A stretch of 64,000 bases of DNA from Leeuwenhoekiella sp. (GCA_002708845.1 PAPI01000009.1:1-64000), one strand, 5' to 3'; counted from the stretch's first letter, positions 33,270 to 42,983 are shown. The notes: a model not told the origin generated them from the sequence alone. Made by a program: numbers and translations.

Positions 33270-33815
33270 TTACTTAGCTTCTTCTTCGTTGTTCTCTTCA
33301 GCAGCAGGAGCTTCTTCATCGGCAGCTTCGGCTTCTGGGGCCTCTTCTACTACTTCTTCTTCCGGCTCAGGCTGATTTGCAGCGATACGAGCTTCATTTG
33401 CTGCTTTTTCAGCTGCTAATGCCTCTTTACGTGCTTTTTCGTCTGCTTTAGAAAGGTTTTCTTTTTTAGCATCAATTTTAGATGCTTTTTCTTCTACCCA
33501 TGCATTGAATTTTTCTTCAGCCTGCTCTTCGGTTAATGCGCCTTTACGCACACCACCAGCAAGGTGATTTTTAAGCAATACCCCAGTGTAAGAAAGTAAA
33601 CGTTTTGCAGTTTCGGTAGGCTGAGCCCCGTTCTGCAACCATTTTACAGATGAATCTACGTCCAGGTCAATAGTCGCAGGATTGGTGTTTGGATTGTAAG
33701 TTCCTAGTTTTTCTAAGAATTTACCATCACGTTTAGCACGCGTGTCTGCGGCTACTACCCAGTAAAAAGGTTTTCCTTTTTTACCGTGTCTTTGTAATCT
33801 GATTTTTACTGGCAT
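33270..33815 (-). CDS. rpsP: 30S ribosomal protein S16 with long acidic tail
   Basis: 181 residues. The first 80 or so are standard S16 (PVKIRLQRHGKKGKPFYWVVAADTRAKRDG, KFLEKLGTYNP and the NGAQPTETAKRLL motif). The last 75 or so residues are an Ala/Glu-rich low-complexity extension (EEKFNAWVEEKASKIDAKK to EEAPAAEENNEEEAK). Such tails are a Bacteroidota trait. The gene sits upstream of rimM, the usual arrangement. Promoter box and -33-like TTG are visible upstream. Confidence 0.95.
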   Translation of the reverse strand: MPVKIRLQRHGKKGKPFYWVVAADTRAKRDGKFLEKLGTYNPNTNPATIDLDVDSSVKWLQNGAQPTETAKRLLSYTGVLLKNHLAGGVRKGALTEEQAEEKFNAWVEEKASKIDAKKENLSKADEKARKEALAAEKAANEARIAANQPEPEEEVVEEAPEAEAADEEAPAAEENNEEEAK

Positions 33816-33908
33816 AAAAATTAATTTTTGGGGTACCCGACCCCGGTTATAATTTAAAAATAAGCCCTCTGCTTAACGCTAAGCAGATTGCAGTTTTTAT
33901 TGAGGGCG

Positions 33909-33937
33909 CAAATATACTACAATTTTCTGTTTATCAA
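33909..33937 (-). promoter_or_regulatory. Promoter of the rpsP-rimM operon
   Basis: The minus strand has TATATTTG (exact -7 match, 33909-33916) preceded by TTG with an 18-base spacer (33935-33937), the best -33/-7 pair in the window. It lies 94 bases upstream of the rpsP ATG. Confidence 0.65.
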
Positions 33938-33981
33938 CGCGTTTAAAGCTTGTAAAATTAGTAATTTGCAGCCCTTTAATT

Positions 33982-34815
33982 ATGCAGTTAATGATCAGAC
34001 CTTTTCTTTTTGCTATTTTGAGTCTGTTGCTGGTGTCTTGTGCAGACGAAGTCACCTTCAATACTCCTGCATTTCAAGCTATTAAAGACACGCTTTTTTT
34101 TAAGGCTGCAGGCACCCGAGCTCAATTAACCGATGCCAATGAGGTGATCATCACAGGCAGTCTTAATGGAGAACGCGTAGATCTTAAATTACCCGCTTAC
34201 GGCACGGGTGTTTTTGATCTTAATGCAAATTCTCAAGCAATAGCCGATTTCTACGAGGTAGATGGTAAGCAATACAGCACGCGTTTTGATGGAGAAGGGG
34301 AGGTTGTTGTTGAACAGGTTGATGACAGCTTATATACCGGGTCGTTTCGGTTTAGGGCAGTAGCACCGGCAGATACTACCGAGGTATATTTTACACGAGG
34401 CTATTTTTATGAGGTGCCTTTCTTTAAAGAGCCACCGCCACCTGTAATCATACCAGTTGTCGAGAGCGCTTTTGGCTGCAAAATTCAAGGAAACACCTTT
34501 AGTCCTGAGGTTAGCTATGCTTCTGAGGGGAATGGCATTTTAACCGGAGTGGGTAGTACTACCTCCGTAATTATACGTTTGCGTTTTCCGCGTAATATAC
34601 AGCCCGGTGTTTATGATCTTACCGATTTTAATGTGAGCAGCCCCTATCAGGCGTCTTATATTTCAGGAGCATTTAATCCTCAGGTGCAGTCTGGCACGGT
34701 TACAATCATTTCAAATAATAGAAGTCAAAAATCGGTAGGTGGCACTTTTGAGTTTACCGCTCAAGGAGCAGGAACTATACAGGTAACCGAAGGTTTCTTT
34801 GGTTTTAATTATTAA
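33982..34815 (+). CDS. DUF6252-like lipoprotein
   Basis: 277 residues. Lipoprotein signal peptide (ILSLLLVSCADE, cysteine about 20). Two similar halves can be made out: about 30-150 and about 160-277 (VIIPVVESAFGCKIQGNTFSP... and the GTIQVTEGFFGFNY end), each rich in beta-strand patterns and a GxFxF-type motif, as in DUF6252 lipoproteins of Bacteroidota. Role unknown. An alternative ATG at 33991 is also possible. Confidence 0.7.
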   Translation: MQLMIRPFLFAILSLLLVSCADEVTFNTPAFQAIKDTLFFKAAGTRAQLTDANEVIITGSLNGERVDLKLPAYGTGVFDLNANSQAIADFYEVDGKQYSTRFDGEGEVVVEQVDDSLYTGSFRFRAVAPADTTEVYFTRGYFYEVPFFKEPPPPVIIPVVESAFGCKIQGNTFSPEVSYASEGNGILTGVGSTTSVIIRLRFPRNIQPGVYDLTDFNVSSPYQASYISGAFNPQVQSGTVTIISNNRSQKSVGGTFEFTAQGAGTIQVTEGFFGFNY

Positions 34816-34930
34816 AACCTGCGGATTTCGTTTTTTACAAATTCAATATCCTAAATAACACTTCTTTATCAGTCTTTTGTATTCGGGTTGAGTAGTTTAG
34901 CTTTTTAATTGCATTACACCCAACAATCAC

Positions 34931-35731
34931 TTGAATACAAAATTTCTATTTTACGCCCGGGCAGGTCTTTTTGCTAAAGCCGTTCTTTTTTTGGCTATTG
35001 GAGTCCTTACCACCATGGCCGCATTTAATTTGGGCGGTTTTAAAGCCGGAAGTTTTACTCTTATGAATTTTTTAGCTGAAAATGCCCTGGGAAGAGCTCT
35101 GTTGATTGTGTGGGCTGCAGCCTTGTCGGGTTATGTGTTTTGGCGCGTCTTTGAAAGTATTGCCGACCGGCGAGGATATGGAAACGATTTAGCCGGAATC
35201 GCTGAACGCATCGGTTTTGGTTTTGGAGGCCTGGTTTATGCCTTTTTGGCTGTGAGTGCAATGCTGGTAGCGCTAAATCCGCAAACCTCTTCGTGGTTGA
35301 AGGAGACCGATGTGCAACACCTCATTCAATCTGATTTGGGTAAGTTTACGGTTATGGCTATCGCAGTAGGTATGCTGGGCGCCACACTAAATGAGTTTTA
35401 TATAGCTATTTCCCGAAAGTTTGCCAGGACCATCAACATTGAAAGCGTAAAACCATTTTACAGGAAACTCATTTTAAGCTGCGGAATGATAGGGTATGCC
35501 TCACGTGGTATTACGCTGGGCATCGCTTCCTTTTTACTGTGGGACTCGGCTTTTACGAGGCGGGATCTTGAGGATACCAATAAAGAGGCAGCCTTTTCGG
35601 TAATGGAATATTTATTTGGCAACTGGACTCTAGGTTTTATCGCTATTGGTTTTATCATCTACTCCTTCTACGTTTTTGTGGAGGTACGCTACCGAAAGCT
35701 GGTGCCCTTTAAAAGCGATCCCGAACACTAA
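34931..35731 (+). CDS. DUF1206 family membrane protein
   Basis: 266 residues starting with TTG. Six hydrophobic helices in three repeats of two (about 15-31 with 53-72; 96-114 with 137-157; 178-200 with 228-250), each repeat opening with a small-residue motif (GLFAKAVLFLAIG, GFGGLVYAFLAV, GYASRGITLGIAS). This is the DUF1206 family. Function unknown. Convergent with the S9 peptidase gene, 19 bases apart. Confidence 0.82.
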   Translation: MNTKFLFYARAGLFAKAVLFLAIGVLTTMAAFNLGGFKAGSFTLMNFLAENALGRALLIVWAAALSGYVFWRVFESIADRRGYGNDLAGIAERIGFGFGGLVYAFLAVSAMLVALNPQTSSWLKETDVQHLIQSDLGKFTVMAIAVGMLGATLNEFYIAISRKFARTINIESVKPFYRKLILSCGMIGYASRGITLGIASFLLWDSAFTRRDLEDTNKEAAFSVMEYLFGNWTLGFIAIGFIIYSFYVFVEVRYRKLVPFKSDPEH

Positions 35732-35750
35732 TCCTTGGGTTTTCAGGTAT

Positions 35751-38129
35751 CTATTCTTTGTTCAAAAGACTTTCGTTAAAAAGCTTTAGAATACGCTTAT
35801 ACTCATCGGTCCAACTGCTGGGCTCCACAAAACTGTGGTCTTCTACCGGATACACCGCAAGTTCCCAATTGTTTTTACCCAGTTCGATCAATCTTTGGGT
35901 TAATCTTACCACATCCTGAAAATGTACGTTGGTATCTACCATCCCGTGCTCTATTAGTAAATCACCTTTTAAGCCTTCGGCGAAATAAATAGGCGAGGAG
36001 CGCTTGTACGCAATGGGGTCCTGTGCAGGTTCGTTAAGAATATTTGATGTATACCCGTGATTGTAATGCGCCCAGTCTGTTACCGATCGCAAAGCAGCAC
36101 CGGCTTTAAACGTATCGGCTTCGGTAAATAAGGCCATAAGCGTGATAAAACCGCCGTAGCTTCCGCCGTAAATCCCTACTTTATCAGGATCGATATCGTA
36201 GTTTTCTATAAGGTAATTTACTCCATCAACATGATCAGACAAATCCTTTCCGCCCATATGGCGGTAAATACCGGTTCTCCAGTCGCGACCATAACCCGAG
36301 CTGGCACGGTAATCAATATCAATTACGGTGTAGCCTAAATCGGTAAGCATATTATTAAACATATACTCTCTAAAATAAGTTGACCACCATTTGTGTGCGT
36401 TTTGTAAATAGCCGGCACCATGAACAAACACCACGGCAGCGTTGTTTTTAACCGAAGCATCCGGAACATAAAGCCGTGCAGGTACCATCGCGCCATCTGC
36501 AGCCTCAAAACTGATGTTTTGCGGTACGCGCCAGTTGTAAGCTTTAAAAGCTTCGGACTGTCCTGAAGTAAGTTGTTTTGCTTCGGATTTTGAACCGGTT
36601 TTCTTTAGGTATAATTCCCAGGGTTTATTGCTGTAAGAATGACGAATCGCCATATACTTTTCATCAGGAGACAGGCTCACTTCATTATTGCCGGGCATGC
36701 TGGTGAGTTTTTCCATTTTTCCACCCATAACCGGCATTTTATAAAAATGACGTTCTCCAGGATTTACTTCTGAAGTGGTTAAAAACCAGGATTTTTTGTT
36801 GTTAGACAAAAACGGATCAAAAACCTCAAATTCCCCTTCGGTTAGGGCTTTTTTGCTTCCGGTGGTAACGTCTAGCAGGTAGAGGTGCGAATAACCGCTT
36901 TCTTCAGATTGAAAATAGATATGCCTGTTGTCTGGTAACCAGCCCAGCGTTCCACCACCAAAGGACCAACCGATTCCCGGCCCGGCAATCCAGGCTTCAT
37001 CGCGCTGGCGATCTAAAGTTTTGAGGCTTCCATCTTCAAGATTGAGCAAAGCAATCCACCGGTCTTTGTTGTCTTTAGATCTGATATTTACAATGGCTTT
37101 GCTACCATCATCAGAGAACATAGCTTGTGAGATAATAACCCCACGTTCCTGTTCTTCCCATTCTTTTTCCGGGTAGTCTTTAGTATAATCAGGGAGATCT
37201 TTGATGCCCGGTAGTTTTGACGTATCTACGCTGTAAACCGTGTCTTTTTTAATGTTATAGACGGCGAGGGAATTTTCGGTGTTATCGTCGCCCACTTTGC
37301 TGCGTGCCCGTAAATCCTGGGTATAGCCGCTGGCATCTACATAATTGGGGACGTTAGTGCTTTCGCCCCGATCCCTTTTCATCAGCATAATTGTTACAAA
37401 ATCGGCTTTGGGGCTCACCTGTAAACCGCTTATAGATTCATCACCTGCATAAAAAGTATAGGGCTCGTCATCTGCGGTCATTTCCCGGTAGGCTTTAGAA
37501 ATCGAATCTTGTTCTTCACGCTCGCGTACGATTTGTAAAAGACTTAAGTTCTCATCTTTCAACCACTGGTCTTTTTCCGATAGTTTCTTCTCTTTCTGCT
37601 CAGGAGCTTTACCTTCACGGATGTTTGTTATTTTACTTAGCGTCCCTGCTTTGGTATCTAAAACATAGGCATTATTATCGTATTCAAAAGCGATTTCATT
37701 TTCATCGGCTAAAAACGTATAACTACCCAGACGGCTTCCCAGATCAATAAATTCTTTGGAGCTGTCGTTGTTGAGGTCGTAAAGCCAAAGCGCTCCGTTT
37801 TCGGTATACAATTTTTTAGTGTGGTCGGCATTCCAGCTCCCGTATCGGCTAGGCATCGCCTTACGCTCGGCCAGACTTACTTTTTGAATCTTATCCAGAT
37901 TATTAAGACTTATTTTGTAGAGGCTGTCAGCAGGGTTGCCCTCGGGATTGTAGTCAAAATAGATGGTTTTGCTTTGGGTGTCCCAGTTTACATTTTCGGG
38001 GAAAGTGCCCATCCATTTAGGATCTTGCATGATTTTTTCTACGGAAAGGGACGAGGTTTGAGCAGAAAGCGTTGCATATATTCCAATAAAGGCAACTAAG
38101 AGTATTTGAAGACGGAACTTTTGAATCAT
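35751..38129 (-). CDS. Secreted S9 family serine peptidase (prolyl oligopeptidase type)
   Basis: 792 residues: signal peptide (about 1-24), an N-terminal beta-propeller (about 40-510), then an alpha/beta-hydrolase domain. The catalytic triad is visible: Ser in GIYGGSYGGF (about 657), Asp in GMVDTNVHFQD (about 734) and His in EDHSF (about 766). These enzymes cleave after proline or alanine in short peptides in the periplasm. Dipeptidyl-peptidase-type activity is possible; the exact specificity is unknown. It is monocistronic. Confidence 0.9.
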   Translation of the reverse strand: MIQKFRLQILLVAFIGIYATLSAQTSSLSVEKIMQDPKWMGTFPENVNWDTQSKTIYFDYNPEGNPADSLYKISLNNLDKIQKVSLAERKAMPSRYGSWNADHTKKLYTENGALWLYDLNNDSSKEFIDLGSRLGSYTFLADENEIAFEYDNNAYVLDTKAGTLSKITNIREGKAPEQKEKKLSEKDQWLKDENLSLLQIVREREEQDSISKAYREMTADDEPYTFYAGDESISGLQVSPKADFVTIMLMKRDRGESTNVPNYVDASGYTQDLRARSKVGDDNTENSLAVYNIKKDTVYSVDTSKLPGIKDLPDYTKDYPEKEWEEQERGVIISQAMFSDDGSKAIVNIRSKDNKDRWIALLNLEDGSLKTLDRQRDEAWIAGPGIGWSFGGGTLGWLPDNRHIYFQSEESGYSHLYLLDVTTGSKKALTEGEFEVFDPFLSNNKKSWFLTTSEVNPGERHFYKMPVMGGKMEKLTSMPGNNEVSLSPDEKYMAIRHSYSNKPWELYLKKTGSKSEAKQLTSGQSEAFKAYNWRVPQNISFEAADGAMVPARLYVPDASVKNNAAVVFVHGAGYLQNAHKWWSTYFREYMFNNMLTDLGYTVIDIDYRASSGYGRDWRTGIYRHMGGKDLSDHVDGVNYLIENYDIDPDKVGIYGGSYGGFITLMALFTEADTFKAGAALRSVTDWAHYNHGYTSNILNEPAQDPIAYKRSSPIYFAEGLKGDLLIEHGMVDTNVHFQDVVRLTQRLIELGKNNWELAVYPVEDHSFVEPSSWTDEYKRILKLFNESLLNKE

Positions 38130-38323
38130 AATATTCTGAAACTAAATTTGAAGTCTGGAAGTTAATGAATATTCAAAAGTTGGAATCTTAAGAGAGCAGG
38201 AAGATTTAAAATTTTAATTGGAATAAACGCTAAGTTGAGATTGACTTCTTCAAAGTAAGCTTCAAAAAATGTTTATTTTTAGCACGCATTCCTTTTTTGA
38301 AAATCTAAACCAAACTAAAGAAA

Positions 38324-39325
38324 ATGAATATCCTCAAAAAATATACGCCATCAGAACAACGCTATGACACTATGCAATACCGCCGCTGCGGAGTAAGTGG
38401 AATCAAGCTTCCTATGATTTCGTTAGGGTTATGGCACAACTTTGGGGATTCGGCAGATTTAACCAACGCAAGATCTATTTTAAGGACTGCCTTTGACAAG
38501 GGCATCACCCATTTTGATCTGGCTAACAATTACGGACCTCCTTATGGAACTGCAGAAACCAATTTTGGGCGTATTTATAAAGAAGATTTTCAACCCTATA
38601 GGGACGAACTGATTATTTCTTCAAAAGCGGGTTACGATATGTGGCCGGGACCCTACGGGGATTGGGGTTCCCGAAAGTATTTAATCTCAAGCTGTGACCA
38701 GTCTTTAAAACGTATGGGGCTTGATTATGTAGATGTTTTTTACCACCATCGCCCGGATCCTGAAACACCATTGGAAGAGACCATGGGTGCACTTGATCAA
38801 ATCGTAAGATCGGGTAAAGCGCTGTATGCCGGTATTTCTAATTATGGGGCAGAACGTACCCGTGAGGCTGCTGAAATTCTAAAAAAAATGGGAACGCCTT
38901 TTCTGGTGCATCAGCCGCGATACAATATGTTTGACCGTTGGGTAGAAGACGGTTTACTTGATGCTCTGGAAGATACCGGTTTGGGTAGTGTGGTGTTTTC
39001 ACCGCTGCAGCAGGGCCTGCTTACCGATAAATACCTAAAAGGAATCCCTGAAGATTCGCGTGCGGCAAACTCCATTTACCTTTCTAAAGATCGAATCACT
39101 CCCGAGCTTTTGGATAAAGTTAAAAAACTAAACGCTTTGGCTCAGGATCGCAATCAAAGTCTGGCTCAAATGGCCATTAGCTGGCTGCTGAAAGATACCC
39201 GGGTAACTTCGGTTTTGGTAGGTGTAAGCAAAGTAGAACAGTTGCAAAATAACCTGGATGCACTTAATAATCTAGCATTTTCTGAAACTGAGTTAAAACA
39301 CATAGAAGAAATTTTAGGGTCCTAA
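38324..39325 (+). CDS. Aldo/keto reductase, L-glyceraldehyde-3-phosphate reductase type
   Basis: 333 residues of the AKR superfamily. The barrel has HFDLANNYGPPYG (catalytic Asp and Tyr, about 56-68), IISSKAGYDMWPGPYGDWGSRKYL (Lys, split over about 92-115), and the DVFYHHRPDPETPLEE histidine loop (about 138-153). The combination recalls YghZ/Gpr, which reduces L-glyceraldehyde 3-phosphate and methylglyoxal. NADPH-binding residues appear in the C-terminal quarter (VLVGVSKVEQLQNNL). Lone gene. Confidence 0.85.
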   Translation: MNILKKYTPSEQRYDTMQYRRCGVSGIKLPMISLGLWHNFGDSADLTNARSILRTAFDKGITHFDLANNYGPPYGTAETNFGRIYKEDFQPYRDELIISSKAGYDMWPGPYGDWGSRKYLISSCDQSLKRMGLDYVDVFYHHRPDPETPLEETMGALDQIVRSGKALYAGISNYGAERTREAAEILKKMGTPFLVHQPRYNMFDRWVEDGLLDALEDTGLGSVVFSPLQQGLLTDKYLKGIPEDSRAANSIYLSKDRITPELLDKVKKLNALAQDRNQSLAQMAISWLLKDTRVTSVLVGVSKVEQLQNNLDALNNLAFSETELKHIEEILGS

Positions 39326-39328
39326 AAC

Positions 39329-39362
39329 AAAAAAGCCTCTCCGCCTAAGGTGGAAAAGCTTC
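39329..39362 (-). terminator. Probable minus-strand terminator
   Basis: AAGC...CCGCC (39333-39345) pairs with GG...AAGCTT (39350-39362) with two mismatches and one G-U. On the minus strand the hairpin runs into a T tract, so it could end transcripts of the 39506 gene and the operon upstream of it. Confidence 0.55.
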
Positions 39363-39386
39363 TCAAAGGTTTCACTACAAAACCAA

Positions 39387-39404
39387 TCTTCCGTTACCGG
39401 AAGA
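39387..39404. other. Perfect hairpin without T tract
   Basis: TCTTCCG (39387-39393) pairs with CGGAAGA (39398-39404) around TTAC. It may stabilise the 3' end of transcripts; no other role is visible. Confidence 0.4.
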
Positions 39405-39505
39405 CAACACAACATTTTTATAACGATCGGCAAGGCCGAAATGTTTTCTGAATGAAGCACAAAAATAGCATTACTTTTTTGATTTTTATGCTGTAATCTC
39501 CATTT

Positions 39506-40342
39506 TTAGGGTTGAATTTCTACTAAAGTATAAACCGGTAAATGGTCTGAAGCGTAATGCAAATTTTTCGAATCACTTAGTGTGGCGTGCTTCAATACTT
39601 TAACCGGACTCGTTTTTCCCGTAAATATATAGTCGATTCTGCGGGTGACCGGTTCGTCAAAATGAAAGCCATTAAACGTTCCTTCCGGGCCAAACGAACC
39701 ACTTAAACTTATTTTTGCAGTATCATTCAATTCGTTTTCTAAAACAGCAATAGGTTCAGAATCGGGTTCCAGATTAAAGTCGCCGGTTACAAATACCGGG
39801 TAATTTAAGGTGTTTAATGCTTTGATTTTATCAAGAATAAGCTGCGCACTGTATTTACGCGCTTCAACCCCAACGTGATCAAAATGGGTATTAAAAACCC
39901 AAAACCGGGTTTTAGTCTCTTTATCCTGAAATAAGGCATAGGTGCAAATACGCGGCAATGCAGCATCCCAGCCGGTAGAGATTTTTTCGGGCGTAGTGGA
40001 AAGCCAAAAGGTATCACTTTCAAGCACCTCAAGTTTTTCGGCATTGTAAAATAAAGCAGAAAACTCGCCTTTGTTTTCACCTTCACGGCCTATGCCCACG
40101 TGTTTATATCCGGTAAGGTTTTCATCCAAATACGCCATTTGCTCCGGTAATGCTTCCTGTACACCCATCACATCCGGGGCGTAAAAAAGCACCTGACTCG
40201 TTAAAAATTCTTTGCGTTTACTCCAGGCGTTGTCACCGTCAGATTCGGTAGCTAATCTAATATTATAAGACATTAAGCTTATTTCCTGCGCGGGTAACAG
40301 GTGTAGAGTAAAAAGCAAAATAAAAAGAAGCGGGAATTTCAT
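39506..40342 (-). CDS. Secreted endonuclease/exonuclease/phosphatase family enzyme
   Basis: 278 residues with a signal peptide (about 1-18, ending LPAQE). The EEP fold motifs are all visible: MSYNIR (Asn, about 24-29), VQEALPEQ (Glu, about 62), FNTHFDHVG (His, about 150), FVTGDFNLEP (Asp/Asn, about 186-195), RRIDYIF (about 235-241) and YASDHLPV (about 263-270). Members include nucleases, sphingomyelinases and inositol-phosphate phosphatases. As an exported enzyme downstream of a polysaccharide locus it may act on a phosphodiester or phosphate decoration; this is inference. Confidence 0.85.
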   Translation of the reverse strand: MKFPLLFILLFTLHLLPAQEISLMSYNIRLATESDGDNAWSKRKEFLTSQVLFYAPDVMGVQEALPEQMAYLDENLTGYKHVGIGREGENKGEFSALFYNAEKLEVLESDTFWLSTTPEKISTGWDAALPRICTYALFQDKETKTRFWVFNTHFDHVGVEARKYSAQLILDKIKALNTLNYPVFVTGDFNLEPDSEPIAVLENELNDTAKISLSGSFGPEGTFNGFHFDEPVTRRIDYIFTGKTSPVKVLKHATLSDSKNLHYASDHLPVYTLVEIQP

Positions 40343-40419
40343 AAGTATACTTTTAAAAATCGAAAATTAAGACAATGGCTTAAAAATACAATCTATACCA
40401 GGGTTACCCTAGTGTTAAG

Positions 40420-42063
40420 CTATTGCATTGGGGTGCCTCGCAAGCGCTCAAAGTTTTTATAGGCCTGATCAACCTGTTTTTTAGGAGCTTGTTCAAATTC
40501 TTTTTCAGTAACGCCATAAGCTTCCTGAATTGAGTCCAGCTTTTTATGCAGGTCCGCAATGATATCGGTATAGGCAGGGTCGTCAATTTTATTCTGAATT
40601 TCCTGGGGATCGCTTTCCAAATCGTAAAACTCCCAGGTATCAATATCGTCATAAAAATGCATCAGTTTATAACGTCTGGTGCTTACACCATAGTGTTTTT
40701 TGACCATATGAAAAGCCGGGAAATCGTAATAATGGTAGTAGAGTACATCCCTAAAATCGGTATCGGCTATTTGTTGCTCGAGAACTGGTCTTAACGATTG
40801 CCCCTGCATATCAATCGCCAGAGAATCTCCTTCAGCATAATCTAAAAAGGTTTGTGCAAAATCAAGGTTTTGCACCAAAGCGTCGCTTTGACTTCCGGCT
40901 TTGATGGCTTTTGGGTATTGAATCAGAAGTGGCGTGCGGTACGACTCTTCATACATAAAACGCTTGTCAAAAAAGCCTTTTTCACCCAGATAAAAGCCCT
41001 GATCCGAGGTGTAAACCACTATGGTATTTTCATCCAGATTGTGAGCTTCCAGATAATCAAGAATCTGGCCTACGCCTTCATCTACGGCAGCAATAGTCGC
41101 CATATAGTCGCGTAGGTAGCGCTGGCCCTTCCATTCATCAAGGGCTCTACCGTGTAGGTCAGCTTTATGAAAAGCATCATTTTTAGGTTGGTAGGCTTTA
41201 TCCCAGGCTTCGCGTTGCGCAGGAGTCATTCGGTCAAAATCAGTAGTCCAAGGATTATGCGCCAGTTCCGGGCTCCCTAATTTTTTGGTCATTTTCAGAT
41301 CGTGCCCCTCATACATATCTTTATAAACCGTTTGCAATTGCTCTTTGGAAGCAAGTGAACCGGCGTGATCTGTAAAATAGGTGTCCGGCAAAGGGAACGT
41401 GACCGAGTCGTATTTTGTCGTATGTCGTAAAGCCGGCATCCAGTTGCGATGCGGTGCTTTGTGATGAACCATCATAAAAAAGGGTTTGCTCGTGTCGCGT
41501 TGCTTACTCAGCCACTGCAATGCATCTTCGGTAATGATATCTGTCGCATAGCCCTCTATCCGGGTAGTGTCCCCTTCTTTAATAAAATCGGGATTGTAGT
41601 AATTGCCCTGATCTTTAATAATGTTCCAGTAATCAAAACCTTGTGGATAGCCGTGTAAATGCCATTTCCCCAGCATTGCTGTGGTGTAACCCAATTCTTT
41701 CAGTTTTTTAGGAAGTGTAGGTTGATCGCCATCAAACCGATCGCCATTTTGCCGAAAACCGTTGATGTGGCTGTGCTTACCGGTTAAGATCACCGCCCGG
41801 CTGGGACCGCAAATGGAGTTGGTTACGTACGCCCGATCCATACGCATACCCTGATCTGCGATACGATCAATGTTAGGGGTAGGAGCCAACTGACTTACCG
41901 GATGATTATATGCACTTATTGCCTGAAATGCATGATCATCAGACATGATAAAGATAATGTTGGGCTTTTTGGGTTGAGCTTCGGCAACCTCTTGCTTTTT
42001 ATTTTGCTCTTTACAGGATAGCAGTGTAAGCAACAGAAGTAAAGTGGAAAAAGCGGTTTTCAT
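40420..42063 (-). CDS. Secreted sulfatase (arylsulfatase superfamily)
   Basis: 547 residues, with lipoprotein-type signal (LLLTLLSC, cysteine about 17). The metal-binding IIFIMSDDHAF (about 38-48) and the sulfatase signature CGPSRAVILTGKH (about 84-96) are present; its cysteine is the formylglycine precursor. Downstream residues KGQRYLRDYMATIAAVDEG and the TSDQGFYLGEKGFFDKR motif fit the family's C-terminal region. It resembles heparan N-sulfatase or alginate-type families but the substrate is unassigned. It is last in the SusC operon apart from the 39506 gene, 3 bases after the esterase. A maturase is not seen nearby. Confidence 0.9.
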   Translation of the reverse strand: MKTAFSTLLLLLTLLSCKEQNKKQEVAEAQPKKPNIIFIMSDDHAFQAISAYNHPVSQLAPTPNIDRIADQGMRMDRAYVTNSICGPSRAVILTGKHSHINGFRQNGDRFDGDQPTLPKKLKELGYTTAMLGKWHLHGYPQGFDYWNIIKDQGNYYNPDFIKEGDTTRIEGYATDIITEDALQWLSKQRDTSKPFFMMVHHKAPHRNWMPALRHTTKYDSVTFPLPDTYFTDHAGSLASKEQLQTVYKDMYEGHDLKMTKKLGSPELAHNPWTTDFDRMTPAQREAWDKAYQPKNDAFHKADLHGRALDEWKGQRYLRDYMATIAAVDEGVGQILDYLEAHNLDENTIVVYTSDQGFYLGEKGFFDKRFMYEESYRTPLLIQYPKAIKAGSQSDALVQNLDFAQTFLDYAEGDSLAIDMQGQSLRPVLEQQIADTDFRDVLYYHYYDFPAFHMVKKHYGVSTRRYKLMHFYDDIDTWEFYDLESDPQEIQNKIDDPAYTDIIADLHKKLDSIQEAYGVTEKEFEQAPKKQVDQAYKNFERLRGTPMQ

Positions 42064-42066
42064 GGA

Positions 42067-42972
42067 TTAAATTTTCGCGAGGTTTTCTTCATTTTGAATC
42101 AGTTGATTCTGGTTGACCACAGCATTTATAAAAGCTGCGATCTCATCGGTGTACTTATAACCAAAACCGGCCCAGTCGTGATTGCCGCCGGGTGCGGTAA
42201 GTAGGCTATAGGAAGCGTCTAGCTCTTTCAGCTTTTCTGCAACAAAAGCATCACCGTCCAGCGGTAAAAAACCAGCTTTCAAATACGGACAAAAATGATG
42301 CGGAGCGCTCGAATAGGGAACCAAATTATCAGCATCTCCATGAATAAAAAAACCGGGAACCGCATTATCTGAAGTGATGTAGCGGGCATCAACCACAGCT
42401 CCTGCAAACGAGATTACTGCAGCAATTTTTGGGTAATCACCCAGATTTTTAAAATCAGGATGTTGCGACATATAGGCGGTGTTTAAAATTCCTTCGGCAC
42501 CGGCGCTGCTACCTGCTAAAATGATCTTGTTGTGATCAAAACTGAAATCCGAATTGGACTTCAGGTAACGTATCGCATCAAGAATATCTGCGGTGGTTTG
42601 TTTAAAAGTCTCCATTTTTTCGGAAGCGGGGCAATCACAACCAAAACCGGTTGGTTTACCTTTTCGCGTAAGATGATAGCTTATAGAAGCTACAGCATAA
42701 CCCTTGGAAGTCATAGTTTCCGAGAACTTTGTTTCTTGTGGGTTATCTCGTTTCCCTCCTGAAAATCCACCACCGTGAACCAGCAAGATTAACGGTCGCG
42801 TGCTGTCATCTTTATTATGAGCTGCTGTGTAAAAATCCAGCTTCAGCGTGTCTGTATAGGTGTGCGTGGATTTTACCAAATCTGCATAGACCTGACCTCT
42901 ATATTTTTGCTGTGCTCCCAGGGAAAAGACCGAAAAAACAAGAGTCGCGAATATGCAGATTTGACGTATCAT
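42067..42972 (-). CDS. Secreted alpha/beta hydrolase (esterase)
   Basis: 301 residues. Signal peptide about 1-20 (ending LGAQQ). The alpha/beta-hydrolase oxyanion motif LLVHGGGFSGGKRD (about 62-75) and the nucleophile elbow AGSSAGAEGIL (Ser about 155) are seen, with Asp in FIHGDADNLVP and His in PGGNHDW. Feruloyl/acetyl-xylan-esterase-like carboxylesterase is the best class. In the polysaccharide operon it probably removes acyl groups from the glycan or from sugars. Confidence 0.82.
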   Translation of the reverse strand: MIRQICIFATLVFSVFSLGAQQKYRGQVYADLVKSTHTYTDTLKLDFYTAAHNKDDSTRPLILLVHGGGFSGGKRDNPQETKFSETMTSKGYAVASISYHLTRKGKPTGFGCDCPASEKMETFKQTTADILDAIRYLKSNSDFSFDHNKIILAGSSAGAEGILNTAYMSQHPDFKNLGDYPKIAAVISFAGAVVDARYITSDNAVPGFFIHGDADNLVPYSSAPHHFCPYLKAGFLPLDGDAFVAEKLKELDASYSLLTAPGGNHDWAGFGYKYTDEIAAFINAVVNQNQLIQNEENLAKI

Positions 42973-42983
42973 CCTGGCTAATT

